A DNA stretch of 64,000 bases from Saccharina japonica (Eukaryota > Sar > Phaeophyceae > Laminariales > Laminariaceae): the NCBI GenBank assembly GCA_008828725.1, contig MEHQ01002932.1:62001-126000 (forward strand), given 5' to 3'. Positions 42,640-53,370 of the stretch are shown here, piece after piece. The position numbers were made by a program, and so were the translations under genes. The first letter of the stretch is position 1. Each line of letters opens with the position of its first letter. The notes beneath the pieces were generated by a model, which saw only the letters and a list, made by a program, of their open reading frames with translations, searched no databases and was not told the DNA's origin.

Positions 42640-44890
42640 TCTATAATTATTTTGGGTGTAGTCTATTCACTGAAATTGCCCAATCAAATGATTTTGATTG
42701 AAGTATATTCATTTGAATTGTCCGGGTAATTAATTTTGGATGCTACCTACCGATTGGAATTGTCCAGACAATTGATTTTGGGTGCTATCAATTAATTGAA
42801 ATTGCCTGCACAATTACTTGGACAATTCCTGTTACAATAGTCTATTGTGGCTACAACTGATTTCGGATGCTGTCTATTAATTGGATTTGCCCAACCAAAT
42901 GATTTCGATCGAAGGATACTAATAGAAATTGTCCGGGCAACTGACTTTGGGTGTTGCCTACTATTTAATAATTGGAACTGTGCCTACAATTGCTTTCGGG
43001 TGCTGGCTTCAATTGGAATTGCCGAGACACTTGATTTCAAATGCTATGTACTAAATGCAATTGTCCAACTAAATGATTTCGAGCGATTTCTACTAATTAG
43101 AATTGCCCAGTCAAATTATTTCGAGTGAGATATATCAGTCGGATTTGTATACGTAGCCAATTTGTTTCGAGTGTTGTCTACCAATTGAAACTGTCCAACC
43201 AAATGATGTCAAGTACGAGCTATTAATTGGAATAGTCGACGTCAGAAAAACAAAACGAACACAAACAATTGGAGGGTCAGGACAAAGCCAAATGACCAAA
43301 CCAACAATTTAATTTGGAAAGTCAGCACATAAACCTATTGACCAAACCACTCCTATTGATAGGCAAGAGCTGAAACTAATTGTTGAAACAATTTCAATTG
43401 GAAGGTCAGGGCAGAAACCTATTGATCCGACCATTCCTACAAATAGAAAGGAACAGAACGAAATCATTGAAACAATTCCAATTGGAAAGTGACAGCAGAA
43501 ACGGTTTGATTGAACCATTCCAATTGTGAGACAAGACCAGAAAATAATTGCTGAAACAATATCTATTGGAAGGCCAGGACACAAACCTATTGGCCGAACT
43601 ATTCCTATTGATAGATGCACCACGAAAGCAGTATCTCGACCAATTCCATTTAAATCGACTTCCGGAAGATCTACTGTAAAAACAATAGTCCATTGTGGGT
43701 AGGTCCCATATCCTATTGAAGAAGTACTAGAGTGTTGGAGTCTCCGGAGCGAAACACTTGCAGGAGACAATTCCGGTTAATTAACAGAGCTCCAAAACAA
43801 TCGCCTAAGAAATTCCAATTATAAGGTGGACTACAATAAGGTGTTGTCTTTGCAATCTCTATTGCGGCAATATGGTAAGAATCACTTGTCCGCCTCATTT
43901 CGTTTAATAGACTTTTCGGTGGATCTATTGTAGGCGCAATATTCTATTGCGATGCCTATTATTGTCGAAAGGGAATGTAAAAACATTTTCCTAGTGGTTA
44001 ATCGGCCGCCAAACATTTGTCCGATATGTTTAATCTAATGGACATCCTCCGATATATGTTGTCTGGTCGATTCCAATTAATGGACTGCTTCATGAATCAA
44101 TCGGTCCGGCAATTCCAATCACTAGACAGCCTCACGAACTGTTTGCGTTTGCAACTTTAAGAAATAGCTTCCTCATGCATACATACATTGATGTGTCAAA
44201 TTCCAAGTGCATCGTCCGCAATCAATTGACCGGTAACATAACATTGTCTATTAAATGGAAATGCCTGATTGTCTGGACAATTTATTTCGAAGCCTGCCAA
44301 ATAAATGAAATTGCCAGGACAGTTATTTAGAAATACGCCTATTAAATGGAATTGCCCGCGCAATTACTTTAGAAGTATGCTAATTAAGTGGAATTGCCAG
44401 CACAATTACAATTCCATTTACGCCAATTAAATGGAATTGCCAGCACGCTTTAAATGGGAGGATGGCAATTAAATGGAATTGCCAGCACAATTTATTTGGG
44501 AGGATGTCAATTGATTGGAATTGCCAGCACAGTTTATTTAGAGGGGTGTCAATTAAATAGAATTGCCAGCACAATTTATTTAGGAGAATATAAATTAAAT
44601 GGAATTGCCAGCACCATTGGCACCGAAAATATTCTGCAATTGTCCATCAGCGTTACAATAGGATGGGATATTATATTTCAATAGCCTATGGGTTCACCAA
44701 TGGGATTTCGTTGGTAACTGTTAATAGTAATTACTTCAACCATTAATGTAGATGGGTGTATATTAGCATGAACTGAGTGGACGATAGGGCTTGGTGGGTG
44801 TCTGTTAATAATAGAAATTGTCTGTACCATAGAGCTCGATGCGTTCCAATTAGTTGGAATTGGCGACCACAATTGCCTGTCAATTGTAAT
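42640..44890. repeat. AATTGGAATTG satellite, 2.2 kb, orientation-switching
   Basis: Degenerate 60-65-base units centred on AATTGGAATTGCCNNNNCAA fill most of the region. Plus-oriented units lie at about 42640-43240 and 44220-44640 (here near-identical, with TTTATTTGGGAGGATGTCAA). Inverted units lie at about 43260-43700 (CAATTCCAATTGGAAAGTC). The 153-codon minus frame across 43309-43770 is a periodic translation of the repeat (GIV..I.FCS..) and is not called as a gene. Confidence 0.8.
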
Positions 44891-45021
44891 AGGAAACTAT
44901 TAATAGATAATAATTAGACTATTGTCTATTGTCCACAGGGTGCGATATATATGCTGTTGTTGCTGTAGGGTGATATTTCAATGCTCTTTGTATGCGCGAT
45001 AGATCGATAGTATCTAAAGCC

Positions 45022-45348
45022 GGTCGCCCCGGTGGTCTAACTGGTAGCCCCGAAGCCTGTAGGGCCGGATGTCGAGGGTTCGATTCTCCCCATGGAGGTT
45101 TTACAAATGACACCGTCTGTCGAGAGCGCATATTATATAGCGTGGGTAAGCAAAATTCGACGAGAGTTGACGAGGGAAGAAAGTGCTGAAATCTTCTCGC
45201 GATGAAAATGCAAGGCAAGAACCGTAGTGGGGGAGGAGGGAGAGGAGCCTACTTTGTGACCCCGGATCTGAGTTACGACTAGAGAGGGAGAAAGACTGAA
45301 GTGCGACGATAATGAATGGGATGGACAAAAAAAAACAAAAACAAAAAT
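45022..45348 (+). mobile_element. tRNA-derived SINE, copy 7 (best-preserved)
   Basis: The tRNA-like head has an A box (TGGTCTAACTGG, 45033-45044) and a B box (GGTTCGATTCT, 45078-45088) spaced as in a tRNA gene. The unrelated body contains ATGCAAGGCAAGAACCGTAG and CCCCGGATCTGAGTTACGAC, and ends ATGGGATGGACAAAAAAAAA. The A-rich tail and the RNA polymerase III promoter boxes are the hallmarks of a tRNA-derived SINE. Confidence 0.9.
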
Positions 45349-45900
45349 GATGTGGTACGATGATGAATACACCGTATCTATGTGCAGGATATTTAAGACC
45401 CCTCCCTATGCAGGTATTATACGTACGTGGAACCCTTTGCTCACATCTAAGGATGATTTGTTCATATATCCATACATACGCTGTACATGAAATATCTCCG
45501 GGCTACGACCGCCCATCTGAATGTCCTATCAATACGTATACAAATGATATCCGTATGCTCGAGGTAAGGCGAATGTCGTATATAGAATAATAATTCAGCT
45601 AACCATTGAACACGAAGTGCGTACGTAGGAAGTTCTAGATGAACCCCTTCTTTGTCGTTGTCATTTACAGCCAATTAGGCGAGATTGTTTTGGCATTTTC
45701 GGTAGTACCGGCGGTAAGTCGAACACTGATTGATCATGCGAGACAGCATCGAGCATCCCAGCCCCCTATTTTGCTTATTTACCATATTGCCGGCTCAAAG
45801 CAAACACTGCCGACACGAACGTTATCAATAAGAGGGTGTCCTCTACGAGCGACGTAGCCCTCAAGGGCGTTCCATCGCCTCACAATCACCTAGAATTGTA
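45349..45900. other. No gene recognised
   Basis: Only short unaligned frames are present between the SINE and the CTCTAGAG cluster. Confidence 0.4.
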
Positions 45901-45904
45901 CACA

Positions 45905-46355
45905 TAATAAGCACTCTAGAGAGCTTCCTACACGAACGAACAATACGTGGCTCTCTAGTGTGTTCGATGCCATGACAATCCTCTGGTTCAGTGTTTCGTA
46001 TATGTAACCCTTCGGAAGGGGAGCCACATATTTCGTGCACCTCTGCAATGGTCGCACCAGACCCTCAACGGACATCTCTATCTAGCTCTCTAGAGGGGTA
46101 ACGGTGATCTCTCCAGGGGGAGTACATAACTCTGGAGGGTGGCATTAATACATTCGCTATTTACGCTATCTAGCGGAAATTAACCAATCAATACTAAGTA
46201 CAACCATTTAATCGAAATTTGGTGTCCCCCTGGAGGGTGCCAAAGTGACCCCTGTGCAGGATTGGTGACTTGCTTTCCCTCTAGAGGGCAAGGCATATCA
46301 ACAGAGGGGTCCGGTGCGACCAAGAGGATATACAGAAAACCCCCTAGAGGGGCTT
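45905..46355. repeat. Cluster of CTCTAGAG / CCCCTNNAGGGG palindromes
   Basis: CACTCTAGAGAGC with GGCTCTCTAGTG (45910-45962) can pair as one hairpin. Further sites include AGCTCTCTAGAGGGG (46084), CCTCTAGAGGG (46278) and CCCCCTAGAGGGGC (46340), with CCAGGGGGA and CCCTGGAGGG variants. The spacing is irregular. Confidence 0.6.
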
Positions 46356-46654
46356 GGGTGGTAACCGAATGGCCACGTGTGTAGAGATAGGATATCAAGA
46401 AGTCGGGTACTGATCCATGTAGTATAGATAAACACTCAATACAGGGAGTGTGTGTTCTTTCTTGTGTTGCCCTCTGTGTTACGTTTCTGCATTTCGGATT
46501 GTTTTATGATTTCCCTACGAACTAAATATTTTGTTTCTTGTTAATCTAGGCAAACATCGGATTAGTATGCACTTGTGATCAGCGAGGAACACCGCTCTAA
46601 ATCCTATACAATACGACAATAGCTGGGACCCTAACATGCGCAATATTGACATCA

Positions 46655-46895
46655 CAGCAGTAAGCCGCGACCTTTATTTGTCAAAATAACAGGAGAGTAA
46701 CTAACTAACTGCTGTCGCGTACTGTATTGTAAGTGACACCTTAATTTTTTTCGCCAGAGGACAGCCAGCCGTGGTGGCTTTTGGACAATGAACGCCGACC
46801 ATTTACTTGCGAAAGGGATTTCTTTAGCGAGAGTTTTCCGGTCCTTGTCACAACTCCAAAACTCCACGACGGCAGTGTAGCACGTATGACATGAT
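46655..46895. repeat. Segmental duplicate of 57640-57930
   Basis: GTAAGCCGCGA, TGCTGTCGCGTACT, CAGCCAGCCGTGGTGGCT and GGACAATGAACGC occur in the same order as at 57640-57930, with many indels. Confidence 0.7.
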
Positions 46896-47229
46896 TACTT
46901 ACGTTATTGAGAGTGGGGTCGGTAAAGACATTCTTAAGCGGGACTGCATTTTTGGTGTAAGTTTTTTCAAGTATACAGGTACTATTTATAGATATACATA
47001 TATATGTGAATACGTAGTATTAATAGTATTGAAATACTGACGCATTGTCACATGGAAAAATGAAGTAATGAAGTGGTTGAATAGAGTGTTTGCGTTTTTT
47101 TTTTTTTTACTTTTGCTTCTCTAAACATTCTGCCGAAGGAAGGATTTGAGGTAATTTTTTGAAAAAACGGCAAAAATTTACTTTAGAGAAGTATGTTTTT
47201 GATTAAAAGTTACGGTAACTTTTGTCTCT

Positions 47230-47830
47230 CAGTTTGATTGGCCTGCACGCACCGAGCATTCTACCGACGCAGAACGCCCCAAATTATGGGAGATGTCTCC
47301 ATGTCTCCCATAGGCCCCAACCTCGCTGCTTGCTCTACACAACACAACAACCGGTGGGAGCACAGAGGCTCGGGAGGTGCGCTACAGCAGTATGATACGG
47401 ACAAGCGGTGCTGGATTTTGCTAACGGGGCGCCGGCGGACTGCTGGCGGCCCGCTACGGTACGCCCTCGCCGGCTTGGTGTCGTGGAGGATGCGCTGTTC
47501 AGAAAAACTACTCGTACGAGTTACTCGTACGAGTCGTATGGAGACGTACTCGTACCGCCTTGCTTGTACAGCGCGACAGGATGACAGATCGCCGTGTATC
47601 ATTTCAATTTCACCACACTGCGGTAGCAGCACTAGCAGCACTAGCAGCAGCGGCGACGCGCCGCCACGGTCTATATATATCGGGCGCCGGGCGGGCTTGG
47701 AGCGGAGCGTGCCGGCGCGGTGTCGCGCGTAGGTCGTGGGCAGCAGCAGGAGCAGCACACGACGACAAGAATAGTTGGACCCAAAATCGAAAAAAGCGAA
47801 AACGGAAGCTGTTGCTTCTGCTGCTCTGCT
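47230..47830. other. GC-rich island with open frames on both strands
   Basis: Frames of 164 (plus) and 165 (minus) codons overlap almost completely, so at most one is real. No domain was recognised. A TATATATAT followed by CGGGCGCCGGGCGGGC at about 47673-47696 could be a core promoter for a plus transcript. Confidence 0.3.
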
Positions 47831-47837
47831 GCTGCTC

Positions 47838-47877
<40 letters not shown>

Positions 47878-47915
47878 GCTGCTGCTGGGGCTGCCGCTGC
47901 TGCTGGGGCTGCCGC
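47815..47915. repeat. CTG microsatellite, imperfect
   Basis: CTG units with CTC, CCG and GGG interruptions. The Ser/Ala/Leu-rich frames in all directions are shadows. Confidence 0.9.
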
Positions 47916-48289
47916 CACGTAGCTGCAGCAACCGGTGCTGCTGCTTGCGGTCGTGGGATTGCAGCTGCGGCACTGCGGTCATACCCCTGCCGCCGCCACC
48001 GTTGCTGGGCTGCCGTTCCTCTCGTACGCTACTTTTTGTTTTCGTTGTTTCTTTGGTTTGCCGCATTGCCTCACCCCACTTCCCTTATTATTTTCGGAGG
48101 CGTCGCCTGCAGGATTTTGTTTACTTCTATCGCAAGCACACCGAAACCATGAGGGGAAGGGAATTCACTTTTTTTAGCGGAAGGAAAGTATATATATTTT
48201 TTACTTCTATCGCAAACACTCTAATTCTGAAATAAAAAATAATCGTTTTTGTACAAACGGATGGAGCACGAATAACCTATACCAGTAGG

Positions 48290-49620
48290 TATCATCGTGG
48301 TTAGACCCAAGGGGAAAACAAAATTAATCAAGAGATTCGAAATCATGTCAAAGGAAGAAAGGGCCACCGCAAACGATGTTGGTGCGTGACCTATTGGTGG
48401 AGAATCTGGAAATAAGAAACAAAATGCACTACAACAAATTTAAACCAGTTAAGGGGCAGGAGGTAGTTAATTAATGTTATTCAGGCATAGTTGTTACACC
48501 CTTGGCATATGGTCGCACATGCGGGCACGGGCAGCAGCATGCTGCCATGCTGGTGTTGGACAGATGATAATCCACAGATGGTAAGAACCCAGAAGATTGA
48601 TGTTTTGTAGAGGGGCCGCTTATTGGGCAATGAAACTTGCAGAACAATAGACATCTGAGTCTAGAGGTGGTGGTGAGAGGAGTGAGAGAATGGCGTAGGC
48701 CCATGCCCTCTGTCCAGCTACCCAGGCTGTGATCCGTTCGCTACAGCCAGTAGGACCTCGTGAGAGGAAAAACCAACCCAGTGGGTTATGCCGCATACTG
48801 GTCGAAACGGTGAGTATCTACTCGTAGGACCTCGGCAAGAACAAAACCAACGGTTATGCCGCATATTGGTCGAAGCGTAACATGGTACGCCGCGTTTATT
48901 ATCGCCGGTGCTACGTACTGTTGTGCTCGGCTATTGTAACATGCTATGGTGGTGGAACCAGTACAACCTATTGCTTCCCCCGGCTACAGCAGTACCAGTG
49001 CTATTTGTTGCCGTCCCCGGCTACAGCAGCAGTATGGTGACACCTGCTGCTGTTTCCGGCTACAACAGTGGCGATGAACATTGAACAGAGATGTAGGCGT
49101 TCACGCCCTAATATCTTTAATAAATGTAGCAAAAGAGGGGCGCGATAGAGTTAGGTTTGGGGCGGGTTGCAATTAGAAATCATAGTTTTCGTAAAAAAGA
49201 TGCGATATGAACGTTGCACCCGTAAGAAAGGATCAATACGGTCAAGAGCGATGACTGACTATTTTGGCGTCAATTTTCGTGCAAACCACGTGGTTCGTCA
49301 TGTTCGCAGTCGGTTGGTGTGGATGATATCTATGGTTGTTACGGTAGAGGGCTCCGAAATTGTCCGTAAGATGTAAGCCCTTGGCCACTCTATATCTGAC
49401 CCCAAGGCCACAGCAACACTGTGTAAAATATGGGGCGCACCTACCGTAAACAGTCGCTCGAGGATGGACTGCGAAGCAACATGGACGTCGACTCTTTGAA
49501 GCAGACGTTGCAAAGGGCTGACAAAATGTGCCTCCTGCGATACTGCTGCAATTAATTGTTAAAAAAAACGTGACCCCTTTGAATTTGCGCACTGCCACTC
49601 CCCCTGTCAAGATTCAAACA
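48290..49620. repeat. Segmental duplicate of parts of 57950-59230
   Basis: Blocks in common: GATTCGAAATCATGTCAAAG (48337) with its counterpart near 58000; GGGGCGGGTTGCAA (49158 and 58415); GGTAGAGGGCTCCGAAATTG with AAGATGTAAGCCC (49343 and 59148). The order is kept. Confidence 0.6.
49445..49545 (-). CDS. Unassigned exon candidate
   Basis: A 101-base frame between ATTGCAG and ACG/GTAGGT encodes SQEAHFVSPLQRLLQRVDVH and VASQSILERLFT, a leucine-rich, helix-like segment. It was not found in the duplicate at 59.2 kb. No neighbouring exon was found. Confidence 0.25.
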
Positions 49621-49859
49621 CATTCTCGAGCATGCCACCGATAATCTAAGATCGTGCCTACTTCTCGCTGGTCTCGCTCAGCCCCCGCAGTCGCCCACGG
49701 CGAGGTAAACAGGGGGAACGAAGGGCGAGGGGCGACGATGCCGATCCTCGAAGAGAGCACTCGAATAATTAAAAAAAACTCGATATATTGAATTGTCTCG
49801 AGACTCCGATTCTGAGGCCGACACAGTGAAACATTGCTTGCCGATGCATGGCCTAGGAG

Positions 49860-49905
49860 TGTTCATACATTATTTTTTATATATATATACATATATATAT
49901 TCTGC
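49860..49905. repeat. TA-rich microsatellite
   Basis: About 35 bases of imperfect TA repeat just before R1 copy 2. Confidence 0.7.
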
Positions 49906-49934
49906 GCAGACACCCTAATGCTGAGGGGAAATGG

Positions 49935-50480
49935 TGGGGGGGGTACTCATGTTGTGCACGGCCGTAGTCATATGACCATAGACCCTCGCATCCCTACAAT
50001 GCCGGGATGGAGCGCGTTGGGTTTTCACCAACCAGGCAGACATTGCTTGCACCAAGCGCGAAACGCCGTGAGGTATTGGGCGAGTCGCATGGAGGGTGAG
50101 CTGCATCCTGCTAAGAACCGCCTCTGAGGCGGACTTGCATATGGACGACAGCTTCAATGAGTTAATTTAATTTCTGGTGTGGCCACTTCCGGAGACAGCA
50201 ATGGGTTTTACTATGTAACTGCCTCGCGGACGCCTTACCATATTAACACTACGTGATACGACCATTCCCCTTGTGCGGAACAAAGGTTCTCCACCCCGCA
50301 CAAATGATCTACTCGACCGCCAGCTTTGGTGACCGCCAAAAAAAAAAAACAAAAAAAAACGGCACCCTGGTTGTCTAGCTCACGCAGCGAGTGGCGTGTT
50401 TTACAGCGTCGTTGCCAACCGACGCCAACCCAACCTATATATATATCATATATTTATAGGGACTGGGGGCGGGGGGGGGA
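49935..50480. repeat. Dispersed ~530-bp repeat R1, copy 2
   Basis: Matches 8605-9137 throughout, including GACCATAGACCCTCGCATCC, the GGGTTTTCACCAACCAGGCA block, the A-rich stretch after GTGACCGCC, and the end GCCAACCCAACCTATATATA. High similarity implies a fairly recent copy. Confidence 0.8.
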
Positions 50481-50595
50481 CTGCCTAGTCAGGAAAGAAT
50501 GACTTGTACGACTATCGAACATGATCCAACGTCTGAATAGCAGCACAAGTAACCCAACGCGCCCATATTTGATTAGCACTAGGCCGCCTAAAACA

Positions 50596-51749
50596 ATATG
50601 AAGTCGATCTTTACCATAAACAGCCGCCGACATCTATCCCATGCAGTCAGCATCCAAGGTCGGGCGGGGCGGACGTTCAAGCCGAGCTCGAGTCCGGTGT
50701 GGGGGATGCTGCTTATTGCCGATACGCCGGCGTTGTATCGAGGTCCGCCGACGGACTGGCGAGGATGATGACCGATTATCGTGCAGGTGTTTGGGGAGTT
50801 CGGGCTACGGTGTCGGAGAAGAAACGGAGGACTCTCCTGATGCGCGTAAAGGAGCAAGCAGCCAACACCGCCCCCGCCGCCGCTGATCATCGAAGCAGCG
50901 GGGCAGAATACACCCAAACCCTCGAGTTCGCGGTACCTGGGCGGCCTCGTCAACGAACATGGCGACCTCACCCGGGGCCATCAACTTCAGGAGCAGAGCA
51001 GCGTCGGCGTGCTGTCAGAGAGTTATGGCCCGGAGCTCTTCGATAGGCCGGGAGCACCGTTTCGACTCAAGGCCCGCCTGCTTAAGCGGAAGGCGATGGA
51101 GGCACTGCTGTACGGTTGCATGACATGGGCCCCACGTCGCGACCACTACCGACTGCTGCGGACGATACACCACCGGCTGCTGCTGCGAGTTATTGGGTAC
51201 CAGCGCAAGCAAGGCACCTACCGGCAGCTGTCCTACGCCCAGGCCCTGAAGAGGGTCGGGTGCCAGAGCGTGGAAGCCACTGTCCGGCAACGGCGCCTAG
51301 TGTTCGCGGGGGCCGTGGCAAGGCAGCCAGACGGGCGACTCCCGAAACGACTGATGTTCGGGGAGCTGGTGGGGGGGAAGGACCCGGGCGCGGGGTGCCC
51401 GGAGCGGAACTGGCAGACGTGCCTGAAGGACGACTTCAAAGCGTTCGGAGCTACGCACGGCTCTACGGACGACCAGAGACGTGTCTTCGGAATCCCGAAT
51501 TCAGTTTGGGCGGAAGCAGCGAAGGTGAAGGGAGGAAGGCAGTGGTACAAGGGAGTGCTGCAGGGAGCTGAGAGGTTTATGACCTCCTGGCACAAGGAAG
51601 AAGAAGAGGCTAGCCGGAAACGAGCGACCGAGCGAGAAAAAGAGCGCAGCAACAACAAAGAGACACCAAGAACCAACGGGACGGGAGGGATGCGGAAGAA
51701 GGGCGAATCGGCGAGGGAAGGAAACAAGCGAGAAATGGCGGCCGAGTAG
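50596..51749 (+). pseudogene. LINE reverse transcriptase C-terminal fragment, frameshifted
   Basis: Three frames carry one protein: GMLLIADTPA (frame 1, 50700s), then RYAGVVSRSADGLARMMTDY and SEKKRRTLLMRVKEQA (frame 2), then RYLGGLVNEHGDLTRG from 50931 and the long frame 3 ORF to the stop at 51749. The last contains LKARLLKRKAMEALLYGCMT, RLLLRVIGYQRKQGTYRQLS, SVEATVRQRRLVFAGAVARQ and a WHKEEEE tail. These blocks (the DxxxxxS region after the catalytic YADD and the thumb/C-terminal segment) are characteristic of LINE RTs. The YADD box itself is destroyed by a small deletion near 50714, so the copy is dead. Confidence 0.75.
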
Positions 51750-52419
51750 CGCGATATGTGCCGGACTGACTGTCCTGGACTGTTTGTTTGTTTGTTTGTT
51801 TGTTTTGTTGATTTTTCCCCCTCCCCCCCACCGCCGCACCATTGCACCACCCCCTCGGGATGACGTGTCAATGTGTTGTCTCTGCGGTCTTGTCTGTGTG
51901 AGTGTTTGCTTGTACTTTTGACTTGTCTCTTTGTCTGTGTCTTCGTCTTTTTCCCTTCGTTGCTTTTGACCTTTTGCAGGTACACTGCTCGCAGGCCGGG
52001 GGTACATCAGTCACACGGGACCATAGTTCCCTTCCCCCGTATCATGTCTGCGTTTATAATCGGGGTGGAGGACTCGATTTGTTTGCCTGACCGGTGTGAA
52101 CCCGGCACGGAACACCCCGGCATTATAGGGGCACCAAGATAGAATCAGGGGGCGTGTACCCCCGATTGGTGATGTTGACTTTTCCATTTTTATGTTTACC
52201 TTCACATAGCGTGTAGAGGGGAGCGGAGGGCTCCAGACTATCTGTTTTTGACTGGCTTTGATCGCTTTGCGGACCCTTCGGGTTCCACTTTTATTTCAGT
52301 ATACCTTTTTTGGGTAAGTTAGCCTGTGACCACGGGAATCGACCGTGTCAAGTTTTGGATTAGTACGGACAGGTGGAGGTACTGGATAGAGAGGCCGGCA
52401 CGGTTTTTAATGTGAAGAC

Positions 52420-52446
52420 AACAACAACAACAACAACAACAACAAC
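52420..52446. repeat. AAC microsatellite, LINE 3' tail
   Basis: About nine ACA units directly after the LINE 3' UTR. Confidence 0.85.
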
Positions 52447-52990
52447 ATACCGACACGAATGTTGTCTTATGAACGACAATCCGAGCTTGTGACGACGCAG
52501 TTGGAGTATATACACCTGTTCTTCGTATCCAAGCGCCCCTTTAAAGTACCCCTTGAGTGTACTGTCCCACTTGCGGCTTCCACTTGGCTACACCCTCGGT
52601 CATTACGGGCATGCACCGAGCTATAGTTTTTTCATGTTGGTTCGTCAAACCTGTGTTCAAGTGTTTTCTTCCTTTTCACTCAAACACAGTTTATTTTTAT
52701 ATTCGCCTTGCCAGTGCAGCCGCAGTTACGGCCTCGATTTGCCGACACCCTCCTCGGTCATTACGGCCATGCGCGGAGCGAAGGCGAGTGTCAACCCGTC
52801 GCACCGAATCCCTTCTACTAGTTTAGCATGGTATACTATACGCCACACGGATAGAGTTTATGGGCTTCAGTATGCCCACTGTAAACTCTGCACGGACCAA
52901 AATTGTACCCTGGTATTTGTTGTCGTGAAAACAACATGGTTTGAGTTCGAGTATTACCATATTGAAATGCCATTTAATTGAAAATTGTGT
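52447..52990. other. No gene recognised; repeated CGGTCATTACGGGCATG block
   Basis: CTCGGTCATTACGGGCATGC (52588) recurs as CTCGGTCATTACGGCCATGC (52752), with a relative CTCGGTCATTGCGGGAATGC at 61857. No exon is supported. Confidence 0.4.
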
Positions 52991-52997
52991 TTTTTTA

Positions 52998-53118
52998 TAG
53001 GGCAACTGCCAAAATCAGGTATACCTGATCCATTTGAGCCAAAATCAGGTATATACCAAAACCAGGTATACCTGATCCATTTGAGCCAAAATCAGGTATA
53101 TACCAAAACCAGGTAAAA
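52998..53118. repeat. Tandem repeat with CAGGTATACCTG palindromes
   Basis: Two to three units of about 47 bases: CAAAATCAGGTATACCTGAT, CCATTTGAGCC, then CAGGTATATACCAAAACC. A relative unit (CCAGGTGTACCTGACC) lies at 55450. Confidence 0.8.
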
Positions 53119-53370
53119 AATGCACGCCACGAACGGTGTTTTTCATTACTTTTTGGCTGTGGGAATAATCAAACATACACTTGAATTTGCGCCTGAACAG
53201 CAGAATGATCGTGAATGTGTGTGCCCTCCAAACTCTTGATAAATGTGGTACGTTATTTTCAGCACGGGTATTAATATCTGTCGTATGCTTTCATTGATCT
53301 CGTGATCACACTCACTCGTATACGACGTGTATTTCCGTATTCTTGTTTGTACCAGGTACGTATGTATATA

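Larger units (their letters stand above)
50596..52446 (+). mobile_element. 5'-truncated LINE (non-LTR retrotransposon)
   Basis: The body encodes the C-terminal part of a reverse transcriptase (see next entry). It is followed by ~670 bases of 3' UTR with a TTTG tract (51782-51805) and ends in about nine AAC units (52420-52446). A microsatellite-type tail is known in several LINE clades. The 5' part, with the endonuclease and most RT blocks, is missing. Confidence 0.75.

Noticed and set aside
43309..43770. 153-codon repetitive hydrophobic protein
   Set aside because: It is the translation of the 60-base satellite unit and breaks outside the inverted block.
45022..45095. Functional tRNA gene
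   Set aside because: A and B boxes are present, but the segment is followed directly by the SINE body, recurs with divergence in the other copies, and I could not fold a convincing cloverleaf with an anticodon arm.
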